A stretch of 64,000 nucleotides of DNA from Aggregatilinea lenta (GCF_003569045.1 NZ_BFCB01000003.1:1488001-1552000), one strand, 5' to 3'; counted from the stretch's first letter, positions 17,050 to 27,920 are shown. Notes: generated from the letters alone by a model not told the origin. Translations and numbers: made by a program.

Positions 17050-18333
17050 TTAGACCTTTGCGAGCACGATGTCGCCGTCGACGAAGACCAGTTGAGGGTC
17101 ATTCGGGTCGCCGTTAGCGACCATCTCATAATGGGGTTGGGTGGGGTCGTACGCGACCGTGCCGGGCTTCCACGTTTCAGTCGCAGCGTCGTAGACGAGC
17201 ACCTGGCCCTGCTCGGGCGAGACCGAGAGATCGACATCCGCCAGGTCGCCGAGCGCAGCCACCAGCGGGGCTTCCTGCCCGAATGCACCGTAGACGATGT
17301 GCACCAGCAGGTCGGCGCCGGCCGAGCTCGTGCCGACCTGGGTCACGGCTGCCGTGAGGACCGACTCAGCCGGCCAGGTGCTCTCCAGCTCCAGGCTGCC
17401 GCTGGTCGCGCCGGCCGCGATTTGAGGATAATTTCCTGTGCCGGAAAACAGACTGACGCCATCGACCAGGACGTCGACGATCAGGGCTGCGCCGGTCGGT
17501 GGGGTCACGCAGCGCAGGTACACGCGCTGGATACCCTTATCGACCGCTGTCGCGTTGACCATCTCAAGGCCCGACTCGCCGACCTCCAACTCGCCTTCGA
17601 AGGAGAACAACGCCATCTGGTTGCGCGGCACCAGATTGACTGGATCAGCGGCGCCGACAACCTCGCGCCATTCTCCCTCGACCGCGATGTAGAAGCGCTC
17701 GGTGTCGGTGGCGTAGTATTCGCCGGCAGGCGTCGCCGGGAGATCCGCTGCCAGGCCGGTCGGTATCGAGGCAGGGACGGTCGCGCTGACCCAGGCGCTC
17801 CAGGCTGAGCGCATCCCCGCCGGTGTGACGCCACGCACCCGCGCGGCTTTGACTATGCCGGGAGCGGCTGAGGCGACGAAGACGCAGCCACTGACCAGGT
17901 ACGTCTCAGCCTCCTCTTCTGCGCCCAGTGTGGCGTATTCCAACTCGAAGCTGAGGTCCGGGCGCTGTGGCGCCGCGGTCCAGCGCGCTACAAACAAGCG
18001 CGGCGACACCAGCGCAGTCAGATTAGCCGGCTTCGCCAGTTCGGCGGAGGTGTTCTGGTCCTCGTAACTACCCGCCGCGCGGGTGTCACGGTACGTGCCC
18101 GTCAGGGTCCAGCGGTGCGGGCCGCCCATCGCGGTCAGCGCGCAGGTGTCGCCCGGCTGGGGCGCCAGGCTGCGCAGCACGCTCACGGTCGTCAGGGTGC
18201 GCGAGCCGGTGAGCTGCACCTTGGCCGTGCGCGCGTCGACCGCGACCGCGATCACCTTGCCATCCCGCATCGTCTCCGGCGTCAGAGACTTGACGAGGCG
18301 CTCATAGGCGCGCAAGTCACGTGTCGAAGACAT
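17050..18333 (-). CDS. Tail spike/baseplate protein with OB-fold, fibronectin-III and attachment regions
   Basis: 427 aa. Residues about 20–85 (GKVIAVAVDARTAKVQLTGSRTL…QPGDTCALTAMGG) look like the small OB-fold that begins gpV/spike proteins. Residues about 95–195 form a fibronectin type III-like domain ending in TPAGMRSAWSAWVSA. A short EYYATDTERFYIAVEGEW motif typical of structural stems follows, and then β-rich modules with a final QPHYEMVANGDPNDPQLVF. The gene starts inside the end of the hub-like gene (16-bp overlap). A palindrome copy lies within it. Confidence 0.5.
   Translation of the reverse strand: MSSTRDLRAYERLVKSLTPETMRDGKVIAVAVDARTAKVQLTGSRTLTTVSVLRSLAPQPGDTCALTAMGGPHRWTLTGTYRDTRAAGSYEDQNTSAELAKPANLTALVSPRLFVARWTAAPQRPDLSFELEYATLGAEEEAETYLVSGCVFVASAAPGIVKAARVRGVTPAGMRSAWSAWVSATVPASIPTGLAADLPATPAGEYYATDTERFYIAVEGEWREVVGAADPVNLVPRNQMALFSFEGELEVGESGLEMVNATAVDKGIQRVYLRCVTPPTGAALIVDVLVDGVSLFSGTGNYPQIAAGATSGSLELESTWPAESVLTAAVTQVGTSSAGADLLVHIVYGAFGQEAPLVAALGDLADVDLSVSPEQGQVLVYDAATETWKPGTVAYDPTQPHYEMVANGDPNDPQLVFVDGDIVLAKV
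17432..17447. repeat. Tail-module palindrome, copy 3
   Basis: TTTCC TGTGCC GGAAA, encoding SGTGN on the minus strand within the spike gene. Confidence 0.6.
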
Positions 18334-19498
18334 AGTGCCGTCCCTCCAGATTGGTAACGAGTTGATTCTGCGTGTAGGACAGCGTCAGGGTGTCAACGAG
18401 GTAATCCTCGCCATCGGGCAGCGAGACGCGGTCCTCCGGTTCCAGCAGCGGGCCGATAGCTGGAGACGTGTAGGACACCTGCCGCAGGGTCTCTTTGGCC
18501 CGCCGCAGGTGGTTGTGGGCTTCGGTCAGCGCGTCCTCTTCGTTCTCGATGACGCCGGATGTCACCTCCCGGAAGCGGTGGCCGTAGGCGTGGTAGAGCG
18601 CCACGTCGTAGGCTTCGACCCAGGACAGGGAGTACAGCAGGCGGACGTGCGTCGCCAGCTCGCGCAGGTCGATGGTGTGCTGCATGCTGGTCGTGTCGCC
18701 CTCGGCGAAGAGGTGCGCGACACTGACCGGTCGTGGACGCCAGGCCCGCAGCGCCCCGTCCCAGCGCACGTACATCTTGACATCGCGGTCGTGCACCGCC
18801 GACTGAATGCCTTGCAGCGGGGTGTAATCTGGGTCAATCGAGGCCGACGGGATAATCTCGGTCAGATCCGGGATACGCAGAGCGGAGACGACGGACGTCT
18901 CGCCCGCCCGTGCGCCGAGGCCGAACGCGCGACCCGGCGCAGTCGGAATGGCGCAGCCTACCGAGAACACAAACGCGTCGTCCAGCCAGGCCGAGAGGAA
19001 CAGCCAGCGATCGGCGTCGTTGTCCGAGAGCATCATCTCGCGTACGGCGATGCGCAGCGTGCCCGGTGCGGTCCAATCACCCGCTGGATTGTCGATGGCG
19101 CCGAGGATCTCGACCGACGTACCCGATAGACGCAGGAAGCGCGCCTGGGAGGGCGCCAGCTCAAAGAGATACCCGGACCCCCCGCTGCCGCGCAGCCCCA
19201 CCACGCAGGCCGGCGAGGGCTCGAGCGCGAGATCAACCACGTACGACACCGGCAGGGAACCGGACCACCACACGAGATCGTAGGCGGCGCCTGATTTTCC
19301 GGTGCCGGAAAGCTGCTCGCCGATAGACCACGCGCCGCTGCCACTCCATTCAGATGCCTCGAAGGCAGGGCCGGCGAGCAGCGCATCATACGCGCCGCCG
19401 TGTACCCCGCCAAAGGCGCCAAAGCCGCGATAGACCGCCTCCAGCGTGAGAGGCGGCGCCATATCGCAGACGAAACAGTCACGAAACTGAACGGGCAT
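18317..19498 (-). CDS. Tail hub/Tal-like protein
   Basis: 393 aa from the ATG at 19498 (MPVQFRDCFVCD); the frame extends further upstream, but only into the preceding gene. The N-terminal 230 residues include a concanavalin/LamG-like β-sandwich (WSIGEQLSGTGKSG…VVDLALEP). The C-terminal region (LYHAYGHRFREVTSG, PLLEPEDRVSLPDGEDYLVDTLTLSY) resembles the last domain of phage hub proteins, where a groove-like domain lists the position EPEDRV before two β-strands. Long-tailed phages place this gene just after distal tail and receptor proteins, as here. Confidence 0.5.
   Translation of the reverse strand: MPVQFRDCFVCDMAPPLTLEAVYRGFGAFGGVHGGAYDALLAGPAFEASEWSGSGAWSIGEQLSGTGKSGAAYDLVWWSGSLPVSYVVDLALEPSPACVVGLRGSGGSGYLFELAPSQARFLRLSGTSVEILGAIDNPAGDWTAPGTLRIAVREMMLSDNDADRWLFLSAWLDDAFVFSVGCAIPTAPGRAFGLGARAGETSVVSALRIPDLTEIIPSASIDPDYTPLQGIQSAVHDRDVKMYVRWDGALRAWRPRPVSVAHLFAEGDTTSMQHTIDLRELATHVRLLYSLSWVEAYDVALYHAYGHRFREVTSGVIENEEDALTEAHNHLRRAKETLRQVSYTSPAIGPLLEPEDRVSLPDGEDYLVDTLTLSYTQNQLVTNLEGRHYVFDT
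19296..19311. repeat. Tail-module palindrome, copy 4
   Basis: TTTCC GGTGCC GGAAA, encoding SGTGK on the minus strand in the hub-like gene; same codon phase as copies 2 and 3. Confidence 0.6.
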
Positions 19499-19499
19499 G

Positions 19500-22400
19500 T
19501 TATCCTCCGCAGATGCCGATAAGTGTCTCGTCGACACCGACGCTCCGGTCGAGCCAGGACGCACCGTAATCCTCGGTGTAGCGCACCGCGCCGTGCCAGC
19601 CCCAGGCATACACCGTGTCCGGGTTGTCGCCGGAGATGGCAAGCCGAGAGGCCGTTGGCCCGGCTTTCTTCGTCGCGCCCCCGTCTACCGAGAGATAGAT
19701 AACATCCGCGATGCTGTTAGCGTTGGACCCCGTTCCGCCCGCCCAGCCGACACGCTGGCGGTCACGCACGTAGGTCGAGATGCTCCACCGCCCCTCGTGC
19801 GGGGCGTGAGTGTCAATCTGGATGGTGTGCCCTGCCTCGCGGCGGTACATGTTCCAGTTGTCTGTGCCGCCACCCTCGCTGGCGACGTAGGCAAAATCAT
19901 GGCCATCCGGGTTGCCGTTGTTGTAGGGGACGTGGAACGGCGCGACGCCATCGCCCACCTGAAGCACGCGGTCGGACGTCGTGGCCCAGGTTGCGCCCCA
20001 ATCGGTCGACTTGAAGGTGTAACGGGAGCGACCGACCCAGGCTGAGGTATACGCCAGCCCCGGTGTGACCGGCGACATGTAGAGACCCGGCGCTGAAATA
20101 GACCAGTACGGCCAGCCGTCGTAGCCCATCCCAAAAACGCCCCGGTCGGCGTTGGTGCCGATGATGATTTCATCTGACCAGTTCACTCCATCCATCGTGA
20201 ATGAGGCGAACAGCCCGTCGTTGTACACGTTGATGTTGATGCCCCAGCCCGGCAGGGTCCACGACATGTCCATGATGTGCCATTCGGCGTTGCGCGTGTA
20301 GACCTTGTCCGTAATGACCTGGGGCGTGCCGAAGATGTCTCGCACGCGGCAGATTGAGTTAGCGGTCTTGATCCAGCCGTCAATGCGGCCCGTGCCGTAG
20401 CTCTGCGCGTCGACGACGAAGTCCTGGATGACCGACACGCCGAGGTCGATATGCTCATAGGTTGGCAGCGTGCCCGACACATTGAAGTTCCTGGTCCGAT
20501 GCAGCTTGCCGGTGGCTGAGAAGAGCGCGATGGTGTCCGTACCCTTGAGCAGTGTCGCGGGGCTGGCCTGTCCGGTCGTGACCGGCTCGGAGTAGCTTTC
20601 CCAGGGGGTGTAGGACCACTGGTCCTCTTCGGAATAGCCCTGGCCGGTGAAGCCGACCGCGCCTTCCTCGTACTGGACCGGGAGATAGAGGCTGTAGACC
20701 CCGCCGGCGATGGCCTTGCCCGGCAACACAGTCGTCAGCCGGATCGTCCACGCCTTACCGTCGCCGGACGTCGAGATGCGGCACAGCCCGTAGCGAAAGT
20801 AGACCCGCAGGTAGTGGTAACCCGCGTCGGACCAGCCCAGGCTCGGGACAGATGCCAGCGTCGTGCGCGTGCCACCGCGCAGCTCATAGAGCGTGAGCGT
20901 GTCCTCGTCGTGCGCGTAGTCCACGCTGTACAGATTGTCATAATCGACCGCGCGGAACACGAGGCCCGCAAACTGGTCGGGCCCAGCCTCGGTCACGGCG
21001 AAGCGCGCCTGGATCAGGCCGTTCCAGATGTCGGTCTTGAAAGTCGAGAGCCCCACGCCGCGCTTGTTGTCCGAGCGCAGCACCAGGGTGTTGTCGGTGG
21101 CCGCGCTCCAGCTTCCCAGCGCGCCCTGCACGTGCGACAGCCCGCCATAGGGCGTGCCCAGCGTGTTGACGAAGGTATCGGCTCCCACGAGTTGGGTCTC
21201 ACGGTCGATGGCATGCGGGGAATGACGCACGGAGTTCAGCAGCGCCGACAGGTCACGCGTTTTGATGTCCCACGTCCCGGGGAAGTCGCGCGACAGGCTG
21301 ACCGCGTCCACCAGGTCGTGCGAGTGCTGCGTCAGCTTCTTCTCGCCGCCCGACCAGACCCCGACTTCAGTGAGGATGGAATGGGTGCCCGGCGTGAACA
21401 GCAGTGAGTTGACAAACCAGCCTGCCTCATCCTTAATCTGGAAAGCCCCGATGCGCGCACCAGCCTGCTCCGAGCGCCAGCGAACGATGTAGTCCGTGAG
21501 GTCTTCCGTAATTTCCTGCGCAGGAACGCCCGCCAGCTCGGTGGTGTACGAGGCGTACATCAGCCAACCCAGGCACAGGAACGTATAGTCGCCGACAGTA
21601 ACAATGGGCCCCCCGTAGGGAACGCCCTCGAGCTGGACCAGATCGTCCTGCTCCCAGTAACGCCCGTCAGCCGAAAAGTAGTAGTGCAGCGCCTCGTGGC
21701 AATACCGCGCGTTGCCGTCCATCCCGCGCGCGGTCAGGACCAGGCGCCCGTTGGGCAGACGCGTGAGAAAGACCGACTGGCGCTGCTGGTAAGCGCTGGC
21801 GTCGTCGAAGCGCTCGACCTCGACGTGATCCGAGAAGCGCGCGCCGCGCACGAAGAAGGCCAGGATACCGTTACGCTGGTAGGTGACCGAGCGGGTGGTC
21901 GAGCCGACCACCTCCTGCCCGACTTGCGATGGCAGGTCGCACGACATGACCACCACCGCGCGGTGCGCCGGGTCGGAGGGGTCGCTGGCAGCCTCAGCGT
22001 CCAGACCGGTGAGCTTGTGCGGCAGGTAGACATTCGAAGCGGTGGCCGTCCAGCTTTCGCCCCTGAGCAGCGTCACCAGATGGGTGTTGAAATCGCTGCG
22101 GTACAGCGCCACGAACACGCGCGTGTCGCTCTCGGCGGCGATGTGGGAGATAGTGCCGCCGAAGGCGTCCGTGGACGGGGTGAAGATCGCCTCCTGGACC
22201 CAGGTGACACCGCTATCAGCCGAAGAGGCGTGCCAGACAGTGTTGCCCTTGACGTAGAAGGCGTGCAGGCCCTCGCCACGGCCCCAGGACGGGCGGATAG
22301 AGGCCACATTGTAACGCGCGTGAGCGCCTCCCAGGCGTGCGTATCGAGTGCCTGGGACGTCAGGCGGGTGGCGTACAGCGACCCGCCCGACAGCGCCAGC

Positions 22401-22588
22401 ATCATCAGCGCGTCCTCAAAAACATCGGCATCGAACTGGTACGGACCGGGTGTGTAGAGGCTGGCGACGGATGGCCCGAAGGCCAGGTTGCGCCGCCGCA
22501 GCGTGACGCGCTGCGCGAAGAGACCGTCATTGGCAAGCAGCGTCGTGTAGTCTTGTTCCGATAGGCCGGTCTCTTCGCGTTTGATCAC
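19500..22588 (-). CDS. Large tail protein with BNR/sialidase-like repeats, frameshifted near 22.32 kb
   Basis: Read as one gene of about 1030 codons interrupted once. The 5′ frame (GTG 22588, overlapping the previous TGA) runs through SLYATRLTSQALDTHAWEALTR and then degenerates into Arg/Ser-rich sequence. From about 22320 the neighbouring frame carries on with YNVASIRPSWGRGEGLHAF and stays protein-like to the stop. Repeated Asp-box motifs (SADSGVTW, STDWGATW, SVDGGATK, TEDYGASW) suggest a β-propeller. Residues about 470–630 look like a LamG domain. Such proteins are receptor-binding or carbohydrate-degrading tail parts. The alternative is two separate genes with GTG 22307 as the second start, less likely because sequence upstream of it in that frame is also protein-like. 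Confidence 0.6.
21512..21527. repeat. Tail-module palindrome, copy 5
   Basis: TTTCC TGCGCA GGAAC (one mismatch from the consensus), encoding VPAQEI on the minus strand. The codon phase differs from copies 2–4. Confidence 0.55.
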
Positions 22589-23007
22589 GCCTGGTTCTCC
22601 TCAAGGTAGATAGACACCTCAACGTCGTCGAGCATCGGACCGAGGTCGCGCACGTGTTTGACTTCCATCACGCGCATGGCGCGGATCGCGCTGCTGTGAT
22701 CCTCGCCGTCGTTCGGGTGACGGTTGTCGACGAGCAAGACGGCGCTGCCCAGCAGGTCCCCCAGGAGGTCCTCCTGCTCGCTGTTGACCAGCAGGGTGTA
22801 GCGAAAGTGACGAAAGATACGCGGCTTGCCGTTCTCGCCCGCGACCGCGCCAAAGAACGGCCGGCCGGTCAGACTGCGCTGAACGGAGCCCCTGAACTCG
22901 GGGATCTGAAGGCGTTCGGTCACCCCGTAGGTCGCCAGCGGAGCCCCTTCCGGGGCCCCGCTGAGATTCTCTGGAAGGTCGAGATGGATGTGATCCTGAG
23001 TGGGCAT
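22585..23007 (-). CDS. Small tail protein (distal-tail or tail-completion type)
   Basis: 140 aa, no family recognised with certainty. It contains a β-rich core (GVTERLQIPEFRGSVQRSL, RHFRYTLLVNSEQEDLLGDLLGSAVLLVD, MRVMEVKHVRDLGPMLDDVEVSIYL). Size, strand content and location between the tape-measure remnant and the large receptor-binding gene match distal-tail proteins of siphoviruses. Both junctions are overlaps: its ATG shares a base with the upstream TAA (TAATG), and the next gene's GTG overlaps its TGA. Confidence 0.5.
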   Translation of the reverse strand: MPTQDHIHLDLPENLSGAPEGAPLATYGVTERLQIPEFRGSVQRSLTGRPFFGAVAGENGKPRIFRHFRYTLLVNSEQEDLLGDLLGSAVLLVDNRHPNDGEDHSSAIRAMRVMEVKHVRDLGPMLDDVEVSIYLEENQA

Positions 23008-23882
23008 TACATCCCCTGGAAGGTCTGGTCATAGAGTGAAATGACGTCGTCGAAGCGCAGCGCGAGGTCCGGGGTCTTCAGATTGAAGATGAACGGCGCA
23101 CCCCCCTTGCTCTCGAGCCGCAGCAAGACCGCGAGGACCTGCTGCATAACCGAGGTCAGGTTTTCCTCGCGCAAGACCAGGGCGCCATTCTCCGGCACCA
23201 CGTACTCGTTGTAGTGGACTCCGCCCGCGATCTCGTTGCTCGGACCGTTGCCAGTGGACCCACCCTCCTTGTACGTCTTGTGCGTGACGGTGCCCGCCGG
23301 CCCGTAGAGCGACAGGCCGCCGCTCGACCCGGCGTACTCCCGGGCCGGCCCCAGCGCCGCGTTGGTGCCGGAGGTGCCCGAGGCACTGGTGGTGCCGCTT
23401 GAGGCGCTGCCCAGATTGAGCGTGCCAAGGGAGTCGATCTGTTGCTTGATGTTGCTCAGCCAGACCTGGAACGCGCCCTGCGCTTCGGTGCGGGTGCGGT
23501 CGATGTTGAGCTGATTCTGGTAGAGCGCTTCCTGCTGTTGCAGCTCGTAGGTCTGGAACTCCAGATTTTTCCTGTGATGGAAATCTGACAGCTCGGCCTG
23601 GCTGCGAGACAGCTCGCGCTCCCGGTCGGTCCAGGTGCTGCGTTCCTCGAAGTACCCGCGTTCCTTCTCCAATCGCTCCGCCTGGAGCTTGAAGTTGGCC
23701 TGGAAGTACTCCTCTTGACGCGCGTGGGCTTCCTCAGCCCACTTCTTCTCGGTCTCGAGACGATCGGACTCCTCTTCCGAGTGCCCACGCCGCATCGTTT
23801 CCGAGATGACCGCCCGATCGCGCTGCTTGAGCAGTTGGCATCGACCGCTCGCTGGCCGTGCCGTAGTCGCAGGAGAAGGCAA
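23007..23882 (-). pseudogene. Tail tape-measure-like protein, 5′-truncated
   Basis: 291 codons open. The first ~25 residues (MPSPATTARPASG…) look unlike coding sequence, whereas from about residue 35 there is a long coiled coil rich in Glu/Arg/Gln (EEESDRLETEKKWAEEAHARQEEY onward to about 155). A Gly/Ser/Thr linker and a C-terminal GGVHYNEYVVPENGALVLREENL segment follow; such segments are typical of tape-measure C-termini. Upstream, 23883–24189, no phage gene continues, so the N-terminal bulk and the entire head module are missing. The break near 23.88 kb is therefore the left boundary of the surviving phage DNA. Confidence 0.55.
23568..23583. repeat. Tail-module palindrome, copy 6
   Basis: TTTCC TGTGAT GGAAA, encoding FHHRKN on the minus strand, in a third codon phase. 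Confidence 0.6.
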
Positions 23883-24189
23883 GCAATCTCGGCTGGTTTT
23901 AGCTCAAATTGTGGCCAACGCAGCTTGACGCTAACTTTGGATCATCTTCATAGCTTCAGCGGATGCGACGGGCATCGCACCTTCTCGTAGTCCAACTTTC
24001 ATGGCAAATGGTGCATCATTATACAGCCCATGCACCACGTGTTCTCGAGGATCCGTTGGTTTATCATTCATCTTTCTTTTCCGCATCTGTAGCCGAACTC
24101 CTCCACAGATGGCCAGCCTGCTACGGCCAAGCCGTTTCCGTGCTCAGGAGAGATCCAGATTCCTCTTTGCATCCCTCCGTGACTCCGGA
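23883..24189. other. Junction between phage remnant and glycan locus, no supported gene
   Basis: 307 bp with several stop codons in all frames. Two short plus-strand frames (23963–24205 and 24001–24198) show no recognisable protein pattern. No attachment-site repeat or tRNA was seen, so the mode of the phage-DNA truncation is unclear. Confidence 0.5.
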
Positions 24190-25683
24190 TCAGCTTAGGG
24201 GCTGATCATTTCCTGATGTTCTTCGTAGGCGCACCGCAAGATAAGGTCTGCCAGGCAGGTGCACGGATATCCCGTTTGTGACGGGTTCAGGCAGCGAATC
24301 GACCGTCATATTCCAGGTATCAATAATATCGACGTGGTAGTATTGTCCACCCCGAACAACCAACGTGATTTCGGCTGGTTGCCGGACACCGAAGTAGGTC
24401 AGATAGTACTCACCTGTTTTGCCAGCACCGGTAATGTGCGTATTCGTGAACTCGCCCACCGGATTCAGTCCGTCTGTAGGACCTTCCTCCAGTATCGCGC
24501 GCAGAAAGGCAATTCTTGCCGGACTGCCGCCTCGCAGCGCACCTCCCTTTGACCACCAGATCACATCGTCGGGAGCCAAGTAGGTTTCGCTGTGTCCCAC
24601 ATAAGCGCCGTGCACTGTGCCTTCCCAGCAGCGCCGGACCATTTCTTCCGCCGTGATGTTGCCCCACCCGTTCGGAAGGTCGCCCTCATAACAGACTTCG
24701 TCCACCACTACAGGCTTACCATACTGGTTTCGCCACAGGTGAGCCAGATCGACATGCGCATGCTGGATACTGCAATGCGTCACCCAGGGCTTGCCGTGAT
24801 CATAGAAGCTGTGCCAGTCGTGTGCTTCAAGCCACGCGAAGTTGTGGATGGAGCGCAGGTGCTGTGTCGGATCGTGCATCTGTATTATTTGGAAAAATCG
24901 ATCCCAGTCAGCTTCTTCGAGGTGTTTCATGAGATCATATTCGTTCGCCAATGACCACCATACGTTACGATAGGCCGCCAATCGAGCCACTATATAGCGA
25001 AGATAGCGGTCATTGTCCGGTGCGCTCATCGTGCTAAAGCCCCAGCGGTCATAGGGATGAAACAGGATGATGTCTGCCTCGATCCCAATCTGACCCAGAT
25101 CGCTCACCCGGCGCTCTAGGTGCTGGAAGAAACGCGGATTGAAGCGGTTGAAGTCCCAGTCCTGAAGTCCCGTACCAGCATGCTCGAACGGATAAAGTTC
25201 GGGCTCGTTGGCGTTGTAGGTGTAATGCTTGGGGAATACACACATGCGGAGCTTGTTGAACGGCGATTGCCGAAGAGTTTCTAGCGTTTGTTGCTCAAGC
25301 TCATTCTCCTGATGGATCCAGGCATAACACGTGGTGCCGATGGGACGGTAGGGCGTCCCATCGGCGTACGCGAAGTGATAGGTATGAGCGACCCGCACCG
25401 GCCCATGGTTATCCGCCGACGGTGTGGTACACAGGAAAGATCCGGTGCGGTGATCGAGCTCCGATACATTACTCTGAGTGACGAACGCCCACTCGCCCTC
25501 ACTGTCCGGTGCGAAGCGAAGGCGGTAAATACCATCGCCGTCGTAGAACCCGTCCACCTCCACGACGCGGTTTTTCTGGCGAAATTCGGCCTGAAGCCTC
25601 ACGTCGACGAACGGGTTCCCTGTGTGCGGACTGTGCATCTCTAGCTCAAAGATGCCCCACCGCTCTACAGTTTGGGCATGCAT
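24190..25683 (-). CDS. DUF5060–DUF4038/DUF5605-type glycoside hydrolase-like protein
   Basis: 497 aa, no signal peptide. Residues about 5–90 form a β-sandwich ([37 protein letters not shown]) characteristic of DUF5060. Residues about 105–395 are a (βα)8 catalytic-type domain ([63 protein letters not shown]). The Glu in LANEYD and the Glu in DEVCYEG are positioned as acid/base and nucleophile in clan-A hydrolases. A DUF5605-like β-domain closes the protein. Together with its neighbours it probably hydrolyses imported plant or algal oligosaccharides in the cytoplasm. Linkage specificity cannot be read from sequence. Confidence 0.7.
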   Translation of the reverse strand: MHAQTVERWGIFELEMHSPHTGNPFVDVRLQAEFRQKNRVVEVDGFYDGDGIYRLRFAPDSEGEWAFVTQSNVSELDHRTGSFLCTTPSADNHGPVRVAHTYHFAYADGTPYRPIGTTCYAWIHQENELEQQTLETLRQSPFNKLRMCVFPKHYTYNANEPELYPFEHAGTGLQDWDFNRFNPRFFQHLERRVSDLGQIGIEADIILFHPYDRWGFSTMSAPDNDRYLRYIVARLAAYRNVWWSLANEYDLMKHLEEADWDRFFQIIQMHDPTQHLRSIHNFAWLEAHDWHSFYDHGKPWVTHCSIQHAHVDLAHLWRNQYGKPVVVDEVCYEGDLPNGWGNITAEEMVRRCWEGTVHGAYVGHSETYLAPDDVIWWSKGGALRGGSPARIAFLRAILEEGPTDGLNPVGEFTNTHITGAGKTGEYYLTYFGVRQPAEITLVVRGGQYYHVDIIDTWNMTVDSLPEPVTNGISVHLPGRPYLAVRLRRTSGNDQPLS

Positions 25684-25700
25684 CAGGAGCGTGCTTCCTC

Positions 25701-27824
25701 TCAGCCTGTGTAGTCAATCCCTAACATCAAGTAACTTTCCAGTTTGGGAGCGGTGAACTCCACGTGGTCGCCCTGGACGGCAAAGTCTAGTGGCTCGCCG
25801 CCGGGCAGGCTGACGACCTGTGTGGGCGTCCGGCCCTCCATCCAGACCCGCAGCTTGATATCCGAGATCGGGACCGGAGGCATTTCCGCCGGGAAGTTGA
25901 TCATGTGCAGCACGAAGCGCGAGCGATCTGGTTGGTCGAACAACGTCACCTCGACCGGTTTTGGCGCGTCCGTCTCGAATACGAGCGGGCGGTTTTCCAG
26001 CAGGCCGAGCAGGTTTCTGAAGACCTGCACCTGGGTTTCGTAGGTCCAGGTTTCCAGCGGCCCTGCCGCGTAAAGCACTTTACCCTTGCCGTACCGGTTC
26101 AGGACGACGGCGGGATAGTCGGTGGGGTTGCCCGGCGGATCGGTGAGGATCGCGGCGTAAGGCGTGCCGCGCGGGTCGGTATAGGGCAGGGTGATGGTCG
26201 CAACCGTCTTGGCTCCCTCGCGGGCCTTCACTTTGACCTGGGTGTTGTGCAGGGTAACCGGATAGTCGGCGTTGAACCCGCCGAACAGCCCGGCAAACTC
26301 CTCGGTCGGCGACACGTAGGTTGTCAATTCGCCGGTTTCGCCCACGTAATCGACGCCCGCCAGGTCGGAAAGCAGGAAGTTCGGCTGGAGATGCCCGTCA
26401 TAATCCACCAGGGACGTCAGCTTGCTCAGGTACAGGCTGCCGCCCTGCTCGACGAACGCGCGGAACGCTTCGATTTCGTCCGGGTGGATCATGACCATGT
26501 TCGGCAGAATCACGATCTGGAACTTGTTTAGTTCATCGAGATTCTTGCGCGTGATCACACCAAACGGCAGGTTGAGATCCATCAGGTTGCGGGCGGTCGT
26601 GCGCGCGCCATTCCGGTGTGCCTCGGGCGTCTTGGTATCGCGTCCCGGCTCGAACGTGTACTTGGCCTGGATCATAGGCTTACCGTTGTCGGCCATGTCG
26701 AACAGCGAGTCATAGCTGTAGAAGATCGCCACGTCGCGCCGGGGTTCGCCACCCACCTGCGATTCGTACGCTATTAGGTCTCTCTGGACCGGGGCCATAC
26801 GGACGTAGCGGTCGCGGTTGAGCGTGCCCAGCGGATCGATAGCGTCGATGGTGGCCGGAGCGCCGCCGTTCAGCAGGTCGTGGAACGCAATGGTGCGCAT
26901 GTACTGTTCGGTACGCTGAAGTACATGCTCGTGGATGCTGGGATACACCCACCCGTTGAGGTGCTCGTAGGGTTTCTGGTTGCTCAGGCTGTAGAACAGC
27001 TTGCCGTAGAACGACAGATTCAGCCGGTCACCGTACAGGTCTGCGGAGAGCCAGTCGGTCACGTTGGACAATTCGACCGACGCGCCAAACAGCCAGTCGT
27101 CGGTGAATTCCAGCGACTGGTGCGCGATGGTCGCTTCAGGCTTGTATTGGCGGATGGTAGACGACACCAGGTTCCCGAACTCCACCAGCCATTCCTGGCG
27201 TTTGTGTTGGAAGCGTACCCAATCCGGATCGGTCCAGTCGACGATGCGCGGGATCTCGCCGCCGACTTCCTCCGCGTAGCGCGCACGGCACGACGGGCAG
27301 TAGCACACCGTCGGCCACATCGTCATGTCCGGCCAGACGCCTTCAAAGTCGTAGTTCTGGCAGATTTCTGTGAGCTGCGCGACGACGAACTTGCGATACT
27401 CGGCATTGTTGGGGCAGATCACGGTGAACCGGCGCGGTATGCCTGCCGACCCCATCAGCAGTTGCTCGCTTTTGCCCTCGGCGTTCACCACCCGCGATTC
27501 GGGGTGCTTGCGAGCATAGTCTTCGATATAGATCAGGCAGTAGTACACGACCACGTTCATGCCACGCCCGTGCGCCTCATCGATCATCTGGCGCAGCAGA
27601 TCCTTCCCCTGCGTGTTCCGGTGCTCCGTCCCGACCTTCGTGGGGTAGTAGCACAGGCCGGTATGGGTATTGGCGAAGGCCGTCAGCGTGTTGAAGTGGG
27701 CCAGCTCAAGGTTGTCGACCAGCGTCTTCGGATCAAACTTAGACAAAAATCGCTCGTCCCAATCGGCAATATGCATGTCCAGCAGCAGACGGCGATAGGA
27801 GTTCTGAAACCATTTGGAACCCAT
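25701..27824 (-). CDS. GHL6/GH42-trimerisation-type glycosidase-like protein
   Basis: 707 aa from the ATG at 27824, preceded by GGAGGA with an 11-nt spacing; the upstream in-frame ATG at 27908 adds a sequence without family character. The N-terminal (βα)8 domain starts [27 protein letters not shown], typical of hypothetical glycosyl hydrolase 6. It includes [18 protein letters not shown] with two cysteines of a likely zinc or disulfide site. About residues 390–600 resemble the β-galactosidase trimerisation domain ([28 protein letters not shown]). No signal peptide, so cytoplasmic. Probably a member of the operon that processes the oligosaccharides delivered by the neighbouring ABC importer. 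Confidence 0.65.
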   Translation of the reverse strand: MGSKWFQNSYRRLLLDMHIADWDERFLSKFDPKTLVDNLELAHFNTLTAFANTHTGLCYYPTKVGTEHRNTQGKDLLRQMIDEAHGRGMNVVVYYCLIYIEDYARKHPESRVVNAEGKSEQLLMGSAGIPRRFTVICPNNAEYRKFVVAQLTEICQNYDFEGVWPDMTMWPTVCYCPSCRARYAEEVGGEIPRIVDWTDPDWVRFQHKRQEWLVEFGNLVSSTIRQYKPEATIAHQSLEFTDDWLFGASVELSNVTDWLSADLYGDRLNLSFYGKLFYSLSNQKPYEHLNGWVYPSIHEHVLQRTEQYMRTIAFHDLLNGGAPATIDAIDPLGTLNRDRYVRMAPVQRDLIAYESQVGGEPRRDVAIFYSYDSLFDMADNGKPMIQAKYTFEPGRDTKTPEAHRNGARTTARNLMDLNLPFGVITRKNLDELNKFQIVILPNMVMIHPDEIEAFRAFVEQGGSLYLSKLTSLVDYDGHLQPNFLLSDLAGVDYVGETGELTTYVSPTEEFAGLFGGFNADYPVTLHNTQVKVKAREGAKTVATITLPYTDPRGTPYAAILTDPPGNPTDYPAVVLNRYGKGKVLYAAGPLETWTYETQVQVFRNLLGLLENRPLVFETDAPKPVEVTLFDQPDRSRFVLHMINFPAEMPPVPISDIKLRVWMEGRTPTQVVSLPGGEPLDFAVQGDHVEFTAPKLESYLMLGIDYTG

Positions 27825-27920
27825 ATTGAAAAACTTCCTCCAGGCATCAAGGGTGAAAATCGGGGAGATCCTACTGATCTTCCCACAGCCAGCCATCGAG
27901 CAGAACAAGAACCGGGCGGT

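Noticed and set aside
11392-23882. Intact prophage or contractile injection system
   Set aside because: No integrase, head genes, sheath, baseplate wedge or AAA+ ATPase of injection systems; only non-contractile tail and lysis genes are seen.
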